DNA of 64,000 bases from an uncultured Prevotellaceae bacterium (GTDB taxonomy: Bacteria > Bacteroidota > Bacteroidia > Bacteroidales > Bacteroidaceae): positions 1-64,000 of the forward strand of contig CADAKX010000008.1 of the NCBI GenBank assembly GCA_902788605.1, read 5' to 3'. Made by a program: the position numbers and the translations under genes. The notes below the pieces were generated by a model that had not been told where the DNA came from, ran no database searches, and saw only the letters and a list, made by a program, of their open reading frames with translations. Positions 52,902 through 62,072 of the stretch are shown here, one piece after another (the stretch's first letter is position 1; each line of letters opens with the position of its first letter).

Positions 52902-52909
52902 TAATTTTG
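52902..52909 (+). promoter_or_regulatory. Promoter -7 element of glmS
   Basis: TAATTTTG followed by CAGCC, 26 bases before the glmS ATG. Confidence 0.6.
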
Positions 52910-52935
52910 CAGCCGGTTTTAAAAATAGACTTAAT

Positions 52936-54780
52936 ATGTGTGGAATTGTTGGATACCTAGGCACACGAGAGGCCTATCCTGTCCTGATAAAAGGCTTGCG
53001 TCGATTGGAATATCGCGGCTATGACAGCGCTGGCGTAGCAATGATAAACAGCGACGGAAGTTTGAACGTTTATAAAACCAAAGGTAAAGTTGATAATCTG
53101 ACTGAGTTTTGTGCTGACAAGGATGTCAGCGGTAACATAGGCATTGCTCATACGCGTTGGGCCACTCATGGTGAACCTTCATCGCGCAATGCTCACCCTC
53201 ATTATTCAGAATCGCATAATCTGGCTATCATTCATAATGGTATTATTGAGAACTATGCTGATATCAAGGCAAAGTTGATTGATAAGGGTGTGACCTTCCA
53301 GAGTGATACTGACACCGAAGTGCTGGTGCAATTGGTGGAGTATGTCATGAACCAGAAACAACTGGACTTGGTGCAGGCCGTTCAGGTGGCACTTTTTCAG
53401 GTAATTGGTGCATATGCCATTGCCATTATAGATAAACGTGACCCCAATCAGATTGTGGCAGCTCGCAAACAGAGTCCGCTGGTTGTGGGTATCGGTGATG
53501 GTGAGTTCTTCTTGGGTTCAGATGCCAGTCCTATTATTGAGTATACCGATAAGGTGGTTTATCTGGAGGATGGAAATATTGCCGTGATTCGTCAGGGTGA
53601 GGAACTGAGAGTTATCAGTATCCTTGGCGAAGAGCAAAATCTGGCCGTGAAGACTGTGGATATTGACCTGGGTCAGATAGAGAAAGGTGGTTATCCTCAC
53701 TTCATGCTGAAAGAAATCTTTGAGCAGCCTGAGTGTCTGATGAACTGTATGCGTGGACGAGTTAACGTGGAGGCTGATCATGTGACGCTGAGTGCTTTAA
53801 TAGACTATCGTCGCGAATTGTTGAATGCTAAGCGTGTGGTTATTGTGGCGTGTGGCACTTCATGGCATGCAGGCTTGATAGGTAAGCAGATTGTTGAGTC
53901 GCTGTGCCGTATCCCTGTTGAGGTGGAGTATGCTTCTGAGTTCCGTTATCGTAATCCCGTGGTTGGTAAAGGTGATATCGTGATTGCCATTTCTCAGAGT
54001 GGCGAGACCGCTGATACACTTGCTGCTGTTCAACTGGCCAAGGAGCGTGGCGCATTCATCTATGGTGTTTGTAATGCCATTGGTTCGAGCATTCCTCGTG
54101 CCACGGATACAGGTACCTATATTCACGTTGGTCCAGAAATCGGTGTGGCTTCAACCAAGGCTTTCACTGGTCAGGTAACTGTGCTTACGATGATTGCTTT
54201 AGCAATGGGTGAGGCAAAGGGTACGATTAAACGTGAAGAATATTTGAGTATAGTGAAGGGATTGAGTGAGATTCCTGCAAAGATTCAAGAAGTTTTGAAG
54301 ACCAATGAGAAGGTAGCTGATCTGGCTCGTACTTTTACGTATGCCCATAACTTCCTGTATCTTGGTCGTGGCTATAGCTATCCTGTGGCACTTGAGGGTG
54401 CACTGAAGTTGAAGGAGATTTCATATATCCACGCGGAGGGTTATCCTGCCGCTGAGATGAAACACGGTCCTATTGCACTGATTGACTCAGACATGCCCGT
54501 GGTTGTTATTGCAACTCACAATGCCATGTACGAAAAGGTGCTTTCGAATATACAGGAAATCAAAGCCCGTCAAGGTAGGGTGATAGCTTTAGTTACAAAG
54601 GGTGATACAACCATCTCAAAGATTGCTGACGAGGTGATAGAATTGCCCGAGGTGATGGAATGCTTGGAGCCTTTGGTGGCTACTATACCATTGCAGCTAT
54701 TAGCCTATCATGTGGCTGTTTGTAAAGGTAAGAACGTCGACCAACCAAGAAACTTGGCGAAGTCTGTTACCGTTGAATAA
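52936..54780 (+). CDS. glmS: Glutamine-fructose-6-phosphate aminotransferase
   Basis: Makes glucosamine 6-phosphate for peptidoglycan and lipid A. The 614-residue protein has the N-terminal nucleophile cysteine (MCGIVGYLG), the HTRWATHGEPS glutaminase region, and two SIS domains (ACGTSWHAGLIGK, SQSGETADT, ASTKAFTGQ, GRGYSYPVALEGALKLKE, AEMKHGPIAL) ending in PRNLAKSVTVE. No glmS ribozyme-like leader is visible. A terminator-like hairpin lies between it and carA. Confidence 0.97.
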   Translation: MCGIVGYLGTREAYPVLIKGLRRLEYRGYDSAGVAMINSDGSLNVYKTKGKVDNLTEFCADKDVSGNIGIAHTRWATHGEPSSRNAHPHYSESHNLAIIHNGIIENYADIKAKLIDKGVTFQSDTDTEVLVQLVEYVMNQKQLDLVQAVQVALFQVIGAYAIAIIDKRDPNQIVAARKQSPLVVGIGDGEFFLGSDASPIIEYTDKVVYLEDGNIAVIRQGEELRVISILGEEQNLAVKTVDIDLGQIEKGGYPHFMLKEIFEQPECLMNCMRGRVNVEADHVTLSALIDYRRELLNAKRVVIVACGTSWHAGLIGKQIVESLCRIPVEVEYASEFRYRNPVVGKGDIVIAISQSGETADTLAAVQLAKERGAFIYGVCNAIGSSIPRATDTGTYIHVGPEIGVASTKAFTGQVTVLTMIALAMGEAKGTIKREEYLSIVKGLSEIPAKIQEVLKTNEKVADLARTFTYAHNFLYLGRGYSYPVALEGALKLKEISYIHAEGYPAAEMKHGPIALIDSDMPVVVIATHNAMYEKVLSNIQEIKARQGRVIALVTKGDTTISKIADEVIELPEVMECLEPLVATIPLQLLAYHVAVCKGKNVDQPRNLAKSVTVE

Positions 54781-54785
54781 ATTTA

Positions 54786-54820
54786 GGGCGATTCGTTATT
54801 AAACGTTTCGCCTTTTTTTT
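54786..54820 (+). terminator. Terminator after glmS
   Basis: GGCGATTCGTT and AACGTTTCGCC form a stem with a small internal mismatch, followed by eight T residues. carA begins about 30 bases later, so readthrough may be partial. Confidence 0.75.
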
Positions 54821-54850
54821 AAGATAATACGCAAGATAGTAATATAGGAA

Positions 54851-55942
54851 ATGAGAGATGTAACATTAGTTCTGCAGGACGGAACAACTTTTAGAGGAAA
54901 GAGTTTTGGCTACGAGCAGCCTGTGGCTGGTGAGGTAGTCTTTAACACCGCAATGATGGGCTATCCCGAGAGTTTGACGGACCCCTCGTATGCTGGTCAG
55001 ATGATGGTTCTCACCTTTCCACTGGTGGGCAACTATGGTGTACCTAAGTTCTCTTTTGAGGACAATGGTCTGCCTACCTTTATGGAGAGCGACAAAATTT
55101 ATGCCTCGGCAATCATCGTGAGTGACTACAGTGCTACGGGCTATTCACACTGGAATGCCCACGAGAGTCTGGCTGACTGGCTGAAGCGCGAGAAGGTGCC
55201 TGGTATCACCGGTATAGATACTCGTGCACTGACTAAGGTGCTTCGAGAGCATGGTGTGATGATGGGTAAGTTGGTTTTTGATGGTCTTGTAAACAATGAT
55301 AGTGTTGCTGATTTCTCTGCCGAGGACTATGGCAGTATCAACTGGGTGGCTCGTGTCTCTTGTAAAGACGTTCTCCGATATAATGAGGGGGCTGGCAAGA
55401 AGGTCGTTCTGGTGGACTGTGGTGTCAAGGCCAATATTATCAGGTGTCTTGTGAATCGTGGTGTCGAGGTGATTCGTGTGCCTTGGAACTATGACTACAC
55501 AGAGATGGACTTTGATGGCCTGTTCCTGGCAAATGGTCCTGGCGATCCTGATATGTGTGAGGATGCCGTGAACATCATTCGTAAGCAGATGTCAATGAGT
55601 CGTAAGCCTATCTGTGGTATTTGTATGGGAAACCAGTTGTTGGCAAAGGCTGGTGGCGCTTCGATTTATAAACTGAAATATGGTCACCGTTCTCACAACC
55701 AGCCTGTACGCGAGGTGGGAACCAATCGTTGTTATGTGACCAGTCAGAATCACGGCTATGCTGTGGATGCCTCTACGTTTGGCAAAGATTGGCGTGAGTT
55801 GTTTGTGAATATGAACGATGGCTCAAATGAGGGTATTTGTCATCAGACTAACCCTTGGTTCTCCAGCCAGTTCCATCCTGAGGCTTGTTCTGGTCCTGTT
55901 GATACGGAGTTTATGTTTGACCGTTTCATTGATGCATTATAG
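54851..55942 (+). CDS. carA: Carbamoyl-phosphate synthase small subunit
   Basis: Glutaminase subunit supplying ammonia to CarB. The 363-residue protein has the N-terminal FNTAMMGYPESLTDPSYAGQ, SHWNAHESLADWL, and the class I amidotransferase site GICMGNQLLA with nucleophile cysteine, NHGYAVD and the histidine-glutamate pair in QFHPEA. GICMGN replaces the usual GICLGH without touching the catalytic residues. It lies 36 bases before carB. Confidence 0.96.
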   Translation: MRDVTLVLQDGTTFRGKSFGYEQPVAGEVVFNTAMMGYPESLTDPSYAGQMMVLTFPLVGNYGVPKFSFEDNGLPTFMESDKIYASAIIVSDYSATGYSHWNAHESLADWLKREKVPGITGIDTRALTKVLREHGVMMGKLVFDGLVNNDSVADFSAEDYGSINWVARVSCKDVLRYNEGAGKKVVLVDCGVKANIIRCLVNRGVEVIRVPWNYDYTEMDFDGLFLANGPGDPDMCEDAVNIIRKQMSMSRKPICGICMGNQLLAKAGGASIYKLKYGHRSHNQPVREVGTNRCYVTSQNHGYAVDASTFGKDWRELFVNMNDGSNEGICHQTNPWFSSQFHPEACSGPVDTEFMFDRFIDAL

Positions 55943-55978
55943 GAAAGGTAAATAGGAAATAAGTTAATTGTAAGAAAG

Positions 55979-58900
55979 ATGAGAGACAACAATATAAAGA
56001 AAGTGCTGCTGTTGGGTAGCGGAGCGTTGAAAATCGGTGAGGCTGGCGAGTTTGACTATAGTGGCAGTCAGGCTCTGAAGGCGCTGAAGGAAGAGGGCAT
56101 CAAGACGGTACTTATCAATCCGAACATTGCGACTGTCCAGACTTCTGAAGGCGTGGCCGACCAAGTATATTTCTTGCCTGTACAGCCTTATTTCGTGGAG
56201 CGTGTCATAGAGAAGGAACGTCCCGATGGCATCTTGTTAGCCTTTGGTGGGCAGACAGCACTGAACTGCGGTGTGGAACTGTATCAGAGCGGTATACTTG
56301 AAAAATACAATGTTAAGGTGCTTGGTACGCCTGTTCAGGCTATCATTGATACTGAAGACCGCGAACTCTTCGTGAAGAAACTCGACGAGATTGGCATTAA
56401 AACAATTAAAAGTGAGGCTTGTGAGACCATCGAGCAGGCCCGTCAGGCTGCCGCCAATCTGGGGTATCCCGTCATTCTGCGTGCAGCTTATGCGTTGGGT
56501 GGCTTAGGTTCTGGTTTTTGTGATAATGAGGAGGAACTGAATAAGTTGGCCGAAAAGGCCTTTGCTTTCTCTCCCCAGGTACTGGTGGAAAAGTCGCTGA
56601 AGGGTTGGAAGGAGATTGAGTACGAGGTTGTGCGTGACCGCTATGATAATTGTATCACCGTATGTAATATGGAGAACTTCGACCCTCTGGGTATCCATAC
56701 AGGTGAGAGTATTGTGATTGCCCCCTCTCAGACGCTGACTAACTCAGAGTATCACAAACTTCGTGCACTGGCCATTAAGATAATCCGACACATTGGTATT
56801 GTGGGTGAGTGTAATGTGCAATATGCTTTCGATCCCGAGAGCGAGGACTATCGTGTCATCGAGGTAAATGCTCGTCTGAGCCGTTCTTCGGCATTGGCTT
56901 CTAAGGCTACAGGCTATCCCTTGGCATTCGTGGCCGCCAAGCTTGGTATGGGATACGGGCTCTTTGAGTTGAAGAACAGTGTGACCAAGACAACGAGTGC
57001 TTTCTTTGAGCCTGCGCTCGACTATGTGGTGTGTAAGATTCCTCGTTGGGACCTGTCAAAGTTCCATGGTGTTGATAAAGAACTCGGTTCTTCGATGAAA
57101 TCTGTGGGCGAGGTGATGGCTATCGGACGTACATTCGAGGAGGCCATTCAAAAGGGCTTGCGTATGATAGGACAGGGCATGCACGGATTCGTCGAGAATA
57201 AGGAACTGAAGATTAGCGATATTGATGCCGCTTTGCGAGAGCCTACGGACAAGCGTATCTTTGTCATCTCGAAGGCGATGCATATGTCAGAGTATTCTAT
57301 CGACAAGATTCACGACCTTACTAAGATTGATAAGTGGTTTCTTCAGAAATTACAGCATATCATTGATATTGACGAGCGTTTGAAGAAGCAGAATATCAAT
57401 ACGCTTGACGCTGACCTGCTGCGTGAGGCCAAGGTATATGGCTTCACTGATTTCCAGATAGCCCGAGCACTTGGACTTGAGAATGAGAGTCGTAACATGC
57501 ATCAGGCCTTGTTGTTGGTCCGTAATCGCCGAAAGCAACTGGGCATCCAGCCTGTCGTGAAGCAGATTGATACATTGGCAGCCGAGTATCCCGCTCAAAC
57601 CAACTATCTGTATGTGACCTATTCAGGCGTGAGCAGCGATATTCAGTATGAGAACGATAAAAAGAGTATCATTGTGTTGGGGTCTGGTGCCTATCGCATC
57701 GGTTCGAGTGTTGAGTTCGACTGGTGTGGCGTTCAGGCCTTGAACACCATCCGTAAAGAAGGCTATCGCTCGGTAATGATTAACTATAATCCCGAGACAG
57801 TGTCAACGGACTATGATATGTGTGACCGTTTATACTTCGATGAGTTGACCTTCGAGCGTGTGATGGATATCATAGACATGGAGGCCCCTCACGGTGTCAT
57901 TGTATCTACGGGTGGTCAGATTCCTAATAATCTGGCAATGTATCTTGATGAGCAGCATGTGCCCATCCTCGGTACTCAAGCAAAAGATATCGATGGCGCT
58001 GAGGACCGTGCTAAGTTCTCTCAGATGCTGAATGAACTGGGTGTGAACCAGCCTGAGTGGAGTGCGCTGACTTCTATGGACGACATCAACGCGTTTGTGG
58101 AGCGTGTGGGCTTCCCCGTACTGGTGCGTCCTTCTTATGTGCTCAGCGGTGCTGCGATGAATGTTTGCTCGAATATGGATGAACTTGAGCGCTTCCTGCA
58201 GTTGGCTGCCAACGTAAGTGAAGATCACCCTGTAGTGGTCTCTAAGTTCATCGAACATGCTAAGGAGATTGAGATGGACGCCGTTGCTAAGGATGGTGAG
58301 ATTATGGCCTATGCTATTAGTGAGCATATCGAGTTTGCAGGTGTCCACTCGGGCGATGCAACTATACAGTTCCCGCCCCAGAAGTTGTATGTCGAAACAG
58401 TGCGTCGTATCAAGCGTATCTCGCGTCAGATTGCCAAGGCTCTACACATCAATGGTCCGTTCAATATCCAGTATATGGCTCGTGAGAACGATATCCTTGT
58501 TATTGAGTGTAACCTTCGCGCTTCGCGCTCGTTCCCGTTTGTCAGCAAGGTTCTGAAGCTCAATCTTATTGATTTGGCTACAAAGGTGATGCTTGGTTTG
58601 CCTGTAGAGAAACCTGAGAAGAACCTCTTTGATCTCGACTACGTGGGCATCAAGGCTTCACAGTTCTCGTTCAACCGTCTACAGAAGGCCGATCCAGTAC
58701 TGGGTGTAGATATGGCCTCTACTGGTGAGGTGGGTTGTATCGGCGATAATACTGATACGGCATTGCTTAAGGCTATGCTCAGCGTGGGTCATCGTATTCC
58801 CAAAAAGACGGTGTTGTTGTCTACGGGCGGTGCAAAGCAAAAAGCAGAGATGCTGGATGCGGCTCGCATGTTGGTGAATAATGGTTACGAACTTTATGCC

Positions 58901-59215
58901 ACAAAGGGTACCAGTCAGTATCTTTCTGACAACGGTGTCGCCAACACATTGGTATTGTGGCCCTCAGAAGAGAATGATGCGAAAAACGTCCCCTCGGCTC
59001 TAGACCTGTTGCATGCTCACAAGATTGATATGGTGGTCAATATCCCGAAGGACCTGACAACTCACGAATTGACTAATGGCTACAAGATTCGTCGTGCTGC
59101 CATCGACCTCAATGTACCTCTGATAACGAATGCTCGTTTGGCGGCTGCCTTCATTCAGGCTTTCTGTAATGTGGGCATCGAGGGTATTGGTATCAAGGCT
59201 TGGGGCGAGTATTAA
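55979..59215 (+). CDS. carB: Carbamoyl-phosphate synthase large subunit
   Basis: Forms carbamoyl phosphate from bicarbonate, ammonia and two ATP for pyrimidine and arginine synthesis. The 1,078-residue protein has both ATP-grasp halves: LLLGSGALKIGEAGEFDYSG...ILLAFGGQTALNCG in the first and IVLGSGAYRIGSSVEFDWCGV...VIVSTGGQIPNNLA in the second. A C-terminal allosteric MGS-like domain follows from about residue 940 (VLLSTGGAKQKAEML, ELYATKGTSQYL). Length and domain order are normal. Confidence 0.97.
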   Translation: MRDNNIKKVLLLGSGALKIGEAGEFDYSGSQALKALKEEGIKTVLINPNIATVQTSEGVADQVYFLPVQPYFVERVIEKERPDGILLAFGGQTALNCGVELYQSGILEKYNVKVLGTPVQAIIDTEDRELFVKKLDEIGIKTIKSEACETIEQARQAAANLGYPVILRAAYALGGLGSGFCDNEEELNKLAEKAFAFSPQVLVEKSLKGWKEIEYEVVRDRYDNCITVCNMENFDPLGIHTGESIVIAPSQTLTNSEYHKLRALAIKIIRHIGIVGECNVQYAFDPESEDYRVIEVNARLSRSSALASKATGYPLAFVAAKLGMGYGLFELKNSVTKTTSAFFEPALDYVVCKIPRWDLSKFHGVDKELGSSMKSVGEVMAIGRTFEEAIQKGLRMIGQGMHGFVENKELKISDIDAALREPTDKRIFVISKAMHMSEYSIDKIHDLTKIDKWFLQKLQHIIDIDERLKKQNINTLDADLLREAKVYGFTDFQIARALGLENESRNMHQALLLVRNRRKQLGIQPVVKQIDTLAAEYPAQTNYLYVTYSGVSSDIQYENDKKSIIVLGSGAYRIGSSVEFDWCGVQALNTIRKEGYRSVMINYNPETVSTDYDMCDRLYFDELTFERVMDIIDMEAPHGVIVSTGGQIPNNLAMYLDEQHVPILGTQAKDIDGAEDRAKFSQMLNELGVNQPEWSALTSMDDINAFVERVGFPVLVRPSYVLSGAAMNVCSNMDELERFLQLAANVSEDHPVVVSKFIEHAKEIEMDAVAKDGEIMAYAISEHIEFAGVHSGDATIQFPPQKLYVETVRRIKRISRQIAKALHINGPFNIQYMARENDILVIECNLRASRSFPFVSKVLKLNLIDLATKVMLGLPVEKPEKNLFDLDYVGIKASQFSFNRLQKADPVLGVDMASTGEVGCIGDNTDTALLKAMLSVGHRIPKKTVLLSTGGAKQKAEMLDAARMLVNNGYELYATKGTSQYLSDNGVANTLVLWPSEENDAKNVPSALDLLHAHKIDMVVNIPKDLTTHELTNGYKIRRAAIDLNVPLITNARLAAAFIQAFCNVGIEGIGIKAWGEY

Positions 59216-59248
59216 TCGGGTCTGAAATACAAAAAAGTACTTCTTTCC

Positions 59249-59279
59249 TTGTATGGATGCAAATTTATTTGTACTTTTG
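59249..59279 (+). promoter_or_regulatory. Promoter of manA
   Basis: TTGT (59249-59252), 19-bp spacer and TACTTTTG (59272-59279), 22 bases before the ATG at 59302. Confidence 0.65.
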
Positions 59280-59301
59280 CATCTATACAAGGAATTTGTT
59301 T

Positions 59302-60339
59302 ATGAAGATATATCCACTTTTGTTTGAACCGAACCTACACACTGTTGTGTGGGGAGGTGAGCGTTTGTGTCCATATAAAGGTCTGCCACAATCAATAGAA
59401 CCTATTGGAGAAAGCTGGGAGGTGAGTGCCGTGCCTTCGAGTCCCAGTATCATTGCAAATGGCGAGTATGCAGGCCGCGACCTTATCTCTGTAATTGATG
59501 AACAGCCAGAGGCTATCCTTGGAAAGGCTGTCTGTGAGAAGTATCATGGTCAGTTACCCTTGCTGGTGAAATTTATTGATGCCAAGCGTGATTTGAGTAT
59601 CCAAGTGCATCCAGATGATGAGATGGCGTTGCGTGAGCATGGCAAGATGGGCAAGAGTGAGATGTGGTATATTATCGATGCTCAACCAGGTAGCTTTCTC
59701 TATGCTGGTTTTAAGAAAGAGATAACCCCCGAGGAGTATAAACAGCGTATTGCCGATGGTTCTATCATCGATGTCTTGGCCCGTCATGAGGTACATGCTG
59801 GTGATGTGTTCTATCTGCCTGCCGGTCGTGTTCATGCCATTGGCAGTGGCATCCTGTTGGCTGAAGTTCAGCAGTCATCCGATGTTACCTATCGTATCTT
59901 CGATTATAATCGTCCGGGAATGGATGGGAAACCTCGCGAGTTGCATACCGACTTAGCTGCAGAGGCTCTGAATTACCATGTGGAAGAGGAGTATAGGACG
60001 CTTTATTCTGCCATCCAGAATAAGGCAAACCTCATCGTAAACTCTCCTTTCTTTAGTGTGCGTGTTACGCGTACTGAAAAAATGTTTCATCGCAACTTGC
60101 TGAAGTATGATAGTTTTGTCATAACAATGTGTATTGCTGGTCATTGTGAGTTGCGTTTCCGTCAGACAGGCGAGGTCGTGTTACTCAAAGAGGGACATAG
60201 TTGTTTAATTCCGGCTTCAATGGCTGACTATGATGTGGTGCCTCTTAATGGACAGACGCGTGTACTCGATGCTTTTATCGATAATATGGATAAGAGTCTG
60301 GTGGGACAGGTGACACGTTTCCTTCATATTTCGGCATAG
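59302..60339 (+). CDS. manA: Class I mannose-6-phosphate isomerase
   Basis: Interconverts mannose 6-phosphate and fructose 6-phosphate with a zinc site. The 345-residue cupin protein shows WGGERLCPYKG, GESWEVSAVP, LSIQVHPDDEMA (zinc ligands), KSEMWYIIDA, FYLPAGRVHAIG and EVQQSSDVTYRIFDYNR. The frame extends 34 codons upstream over the promoter and the carB end, so MKIYPLL at 59302 is chosen. It converges on a small membrane protein gene. Confidence 0.93.
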   Translation: MKIYPLLFEPNLHTVVWGGERLCPYKGLPQSIEPIGESWEVSAVPSSPSIIANGEYAGRDLISVIDEQPEAILGKAVCEKYHGQLPLLVKFIDAKRDLSIQVHPDDEMALREHGKMGKSEMWYIIDAQPGSFLYAGFKKEITPEEYKQRIADGSIIDVLARHEVHAGDVFYLPAGRVHAIGSGILLAEVQQSSDVTYRIFDYNRPGMDGKPRELHTDLAAEALNYHVEEEYRTLYSAIQNKANLIVNSPFFSVRVTRTEKMFHRNLLKYDSFVITMCIAGHCELRFRQTGEVVLLKEGHSCLIPASMADYDVVPLNGQTRVLDAFIDNMDKSLVGQVTRFLHISA

Positions 60340-60365
60340 GAATTATCAAGAGACTTGGATTACTC

Positions 60366-60402
60366 AAGGGAGAGTGGTTAATAGCTGCTCTCACTTTTTT
60401 TT
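60366..60402 (+). terminator. Weak terminator after manA
   Basis: GAGAG (60370-60374) pairs with CTCTC (60388-60392), followed by ACTTTTTTTT. It overlaps the 3-prime end of the opposite small gene. Confidence 0.4.
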
Positions 60403-60557
60403 GCCCATACATGAAGGCTAACTCCCGCAATAACAAAGACTAATGGGATGAAAGTGACGATATTAATAAAGGTGAAATGAAACAATTGGAGTGCTGCAAA
60501 TAGCAAAACTCCAATAAAAATGAGTGCGAAGCCACCGTATTTGACGAGTAATTTCAT
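60378..60557 (-). CDS. Small membrane protein, unknown
   Basis: A 59-residue protein with two hydrophobic helices (GGFALIFIGVLLFAAL and IVTFIPLVFVIAGVSL) and a short basic-serine tail. I do not recognise a family. MKLLVKYG at 60557 is chosen, since the longer frame would include the promoter at 60578-60585. It converges on manA and ends inside that gene's terminator. Confidence 0.65.
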   Translation of the reverse strand: MKLLVKYGGFALIFIGVLLFAALQLFHFTFINIVTFIPLVFVIAGVSLHVWAKKSESSY

Positions 60558-60577
60558 ATAAATCGTTAAATTTAGTG

Positions 60578-60585
60578 CAAAAGTA
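60578..60585 (-). promoter_or_regulatory. Promoter -7 element of the small membrane gene
   Basis: TACTTTTG on the minus strand, 20 bases before the ATG at 60557. Confidence 0.6.
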
Positions 60586-60629
60586 CAAAATAATTCAGTG
60601 TTATTTATACATAATCCATTATTTTTTTG

Positions 60630-60637
60630 TACCTTTG
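60630..60637 (+). promoter_or_regulatory. Promoter -7 element of rpsF-rpsR-rplI
   Basis: TACCTTTG followed by CACCC, 46 bases before the rpsF start codon. Confidence 0.7.
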
Positions 60638-60683
60638 CACCCGCAAATTGCAAAAATAACATTATTTAAATTTTAAAAGTAGT

Positions 60684-61028
60684 ATGAATCAGTACGAAAC
60701 CGTTTTCATTTTAACTCCCGTTTTGTCTGACGAGCAGACAAAGGAAACGGTCGCTAAGTTCAAGAAGGTTCTCACCGACAAAGGTGCTGAAATCGTGAAC
60801 GAAGAGGCCTGGGGATTGAAGAAACTGGCTTACCAGATTGAGAAGAAGACCTCTGGCTTCTATTTCCTCATCGAGTTCAAGGCTGAGCCGGAAGTGATTA
60901 AAACTTTGGAGACCGCTTATCGTCGTGACGAGAAGGTGATTCGTTTCCAGACTGTTAAATTCGACAAGTTTGCTGCAGAGTATGCTGAGAAGCGTCGCAA
61001 CAAGCTCGGTAAAAAAGAGGAGGCTTAA
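60684..61028 (+). CDS. rpsF: 30S ribosomal protein S6
   Basis: The 114-residue protein shows the S6 pattern: [41 protein letters not shown] and [13 protein letters not shown]. It binds S18 and the central 16S domain. It is the first gene of the rpsF-rpsR-rplI operon. The end of the gene, gaggaggct, doubles as the Shine-Dalgarno of rpsR. Confidence 0.97.
   Translation: MNQYETVFILTPVLSDEQTKETVAKFKKVLTDKGAEIVNEEAWGLKKLAYQIEKKTSGFYFLIEFKAEPEVIKTLETAYRRDEKVIRFQTVKFDKFAAEYAEKRRNKLGKKEEA
61017..61023 (+). promoter_or_regulatory. Shine-Dalgarno of rpsR
   Basis: GAGGAGG lies inside the last two glutamate codons of rpsF, 8 bases before the rpsR ATG. Confidence 0.7.
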
Positions 61029-61031
61029 ACT

Positions 61032-61298
61032 ATGGCAGAACAGAGTGAAATCCGTTATTTGACTGCTCCTTCTATCGATACGAAGAAGAAGAAGTATTGC
61101 CGTTTCAAGAAGAGCGGTATCAAGTATATCGACTACAAGGATCCCGAGTTCTTGAAGAAGTTCCTGAACGAGCAGGGTAAGATTCTGCCCCGTCGCATCA
61201 CAGGTACCTCTCTGAAGTACCAGCGTCGTGTGGCTCAGGCCGTTAAGCGTGCACGTCAGATTGCATTGCTGCCTTACGTAACCGATTTGATGAAGTAA
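61032..61298 (+). CDS. rpsR: 30S ribosomal protein S18
   Basis: The 88-residue protein has the S18 core: [61 protein letters not shown]. It has a short N-terminal extension and lacks a CXXC zinc motif. It starts 3 bases after the rpsF stop. Confidence 0.97.
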   Translation: MAEQSEIRYLTAPSIDTKKKKYCRFKKSGIKYIDYKDPEFLKKFLNEQGKILPRRITGTSLKYQRRVAQAVKRARQIALLPYVTDLMK

Positions 61299-61302
61299 AC
61301 AA

Positions 61303-61308
61303 AGGAGG
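61303..61308 (+). promoter_or_regulatory. Shine-Dalgarno of rplI
   Basis: AGGAGG, 8 bases before the rplI ATG. Confidence 0.75.
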
Positions 61309-61316
61309 ACGCAAGA

Positions 61317-61826
61317 ATGGAATTGATTTTGAAAGAAGATGTTATCGGCTTGGGATTCAAGAACGATATCGTGAATGTAAAGTCTGGTTATGGCCGTAAC
61401 TACCTGATTCCTCAGGGCAAGGCTGTGATTGCTTCTCCTTCTGCTAAGAAGATCCTGGCTGAGAACCTGAAGCAGCAGGCTCACAAGTTGGCTGCTCTGA
61501 AGGCTGCTGCCGAGGAGAAGGCTGCCGCTTTGAATGGCGTGGCTCTGACCATCGCTGCAAAGGTGAGCGCTACTGGTCAGCTCTACGGTTCTGTTACAAA
61601 CATGACCGTTGCTGAGGAGCTCGCTAAGCTCGGCAAGGAGGTTGATCGCAAGATCATCGTCCTGAAGGATATTAAGAAGGTAGGCGATTATGTTGCAGTT
61701 GTTCGCTTCCACAAGGAGGTGAGCGCAGAGATTCCTGTAAAGGTTGTTGCTGAGGGTGCACAGCTCGAGGCTACTCCTGCTGCTGAGGCTCCCGTTGCTG
61801 AGGCTGAGGCTCCTGTTGCAGAGTAA
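61317..61826 (+). CDS. rplI: 50S ribosomal protein L9
   Basis: The 169-residue protein has the L9 N-domain (MELILKEDVIGLGFKNDIVNVKSGYGRNYLIPQGKAV), a long connecting helix and the C-domain from about residue 75. It ends with an extra low-complexity Ala/Pro/Glu/Val tail of about 20 residues (TPAAEAPVAEAEAPVAE), an extension common in Bacteroidota and probably disordered. Confidence 0.96.
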   Translation: MELILKEDVIGLGFKNDIVNVKSGYGRNYLIPQGKAVIASPSAKKILAENLKQQAHKLAALKAAAEEKAAALNGVALTIAAKVSATGQLYGSVTNMTVAEELAKLGKEVDRKIIVLKDIKKVGDYVAVVRFHKEVSAEIPVKVVAEGAQLEATPAAEAPVAEAEAPVAE

Positions 61827-61860
61827 TTATGCTGTAAAGCAATTCGTTTATTATAACATT

Positions 61861-61897
61861 AATCCTGGTTGTTCTTTAAACAATCGGGATTTTTTTG
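61861..61897 (+). terminator. Terminator after rplI
   Basis: ATCCTGGTTGTT pairs with AACAATCGGGAT using G-U pairs, followed by seven T residues. Confidence 0.8.
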
Positions 61898-61950
61898 TAG
61901 TTCACAGTTATGAGTTCATCATAGTTGAGCGAGGGGATAGGCTTGTCTTA

Positions 61951-61998
61951 GAACTATGCACTTTGCACTATGAACTTTGAACTTTGCATTTGAACTAT
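61951..61998. repeat. Degenerate GAACTATGCACTTTG-type repeat
   Basis: Variants of GAACT(A/T)TG and CACTTTGCA-like units repeat four to five times without a coding frame. This and the repeats at 12367-12402, 15587-15614 and 37199-37231 are similar in style but not in sequence. Confidence 0.55.
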
Positions 61999-62011
61999 AT
62001 ATACAAAAGCA

Positions 62012-62040
62012 AAGCGGATGAACCTGTGGTCCATCCGCTT
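62012..62040 (-). terminator. Terminator of the 58-residue lipoprotein gene
   Basis: AAGCGGATG (62012-62020) pairs with CATCCGCTT (62032-62040). The minus strand continues with TGCTTTTG. Confidence 0.65.
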
Positions 62041-62072
62041 GAATTTCTGTTACGCTTTCTGCGGTACTGAAA

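Noticed and set aside
52880-52936. glmS ribozyme in the leader of glmS
   Set aside because: The leader is only about 20-30 bases after the promoter, too short for the ribozyme core.
60711-61712. 333-codon frame antisense to rpsF, rpsR and rplI
   Set aside because: A codon-bias shadow over three well-defined ribosomal genes.
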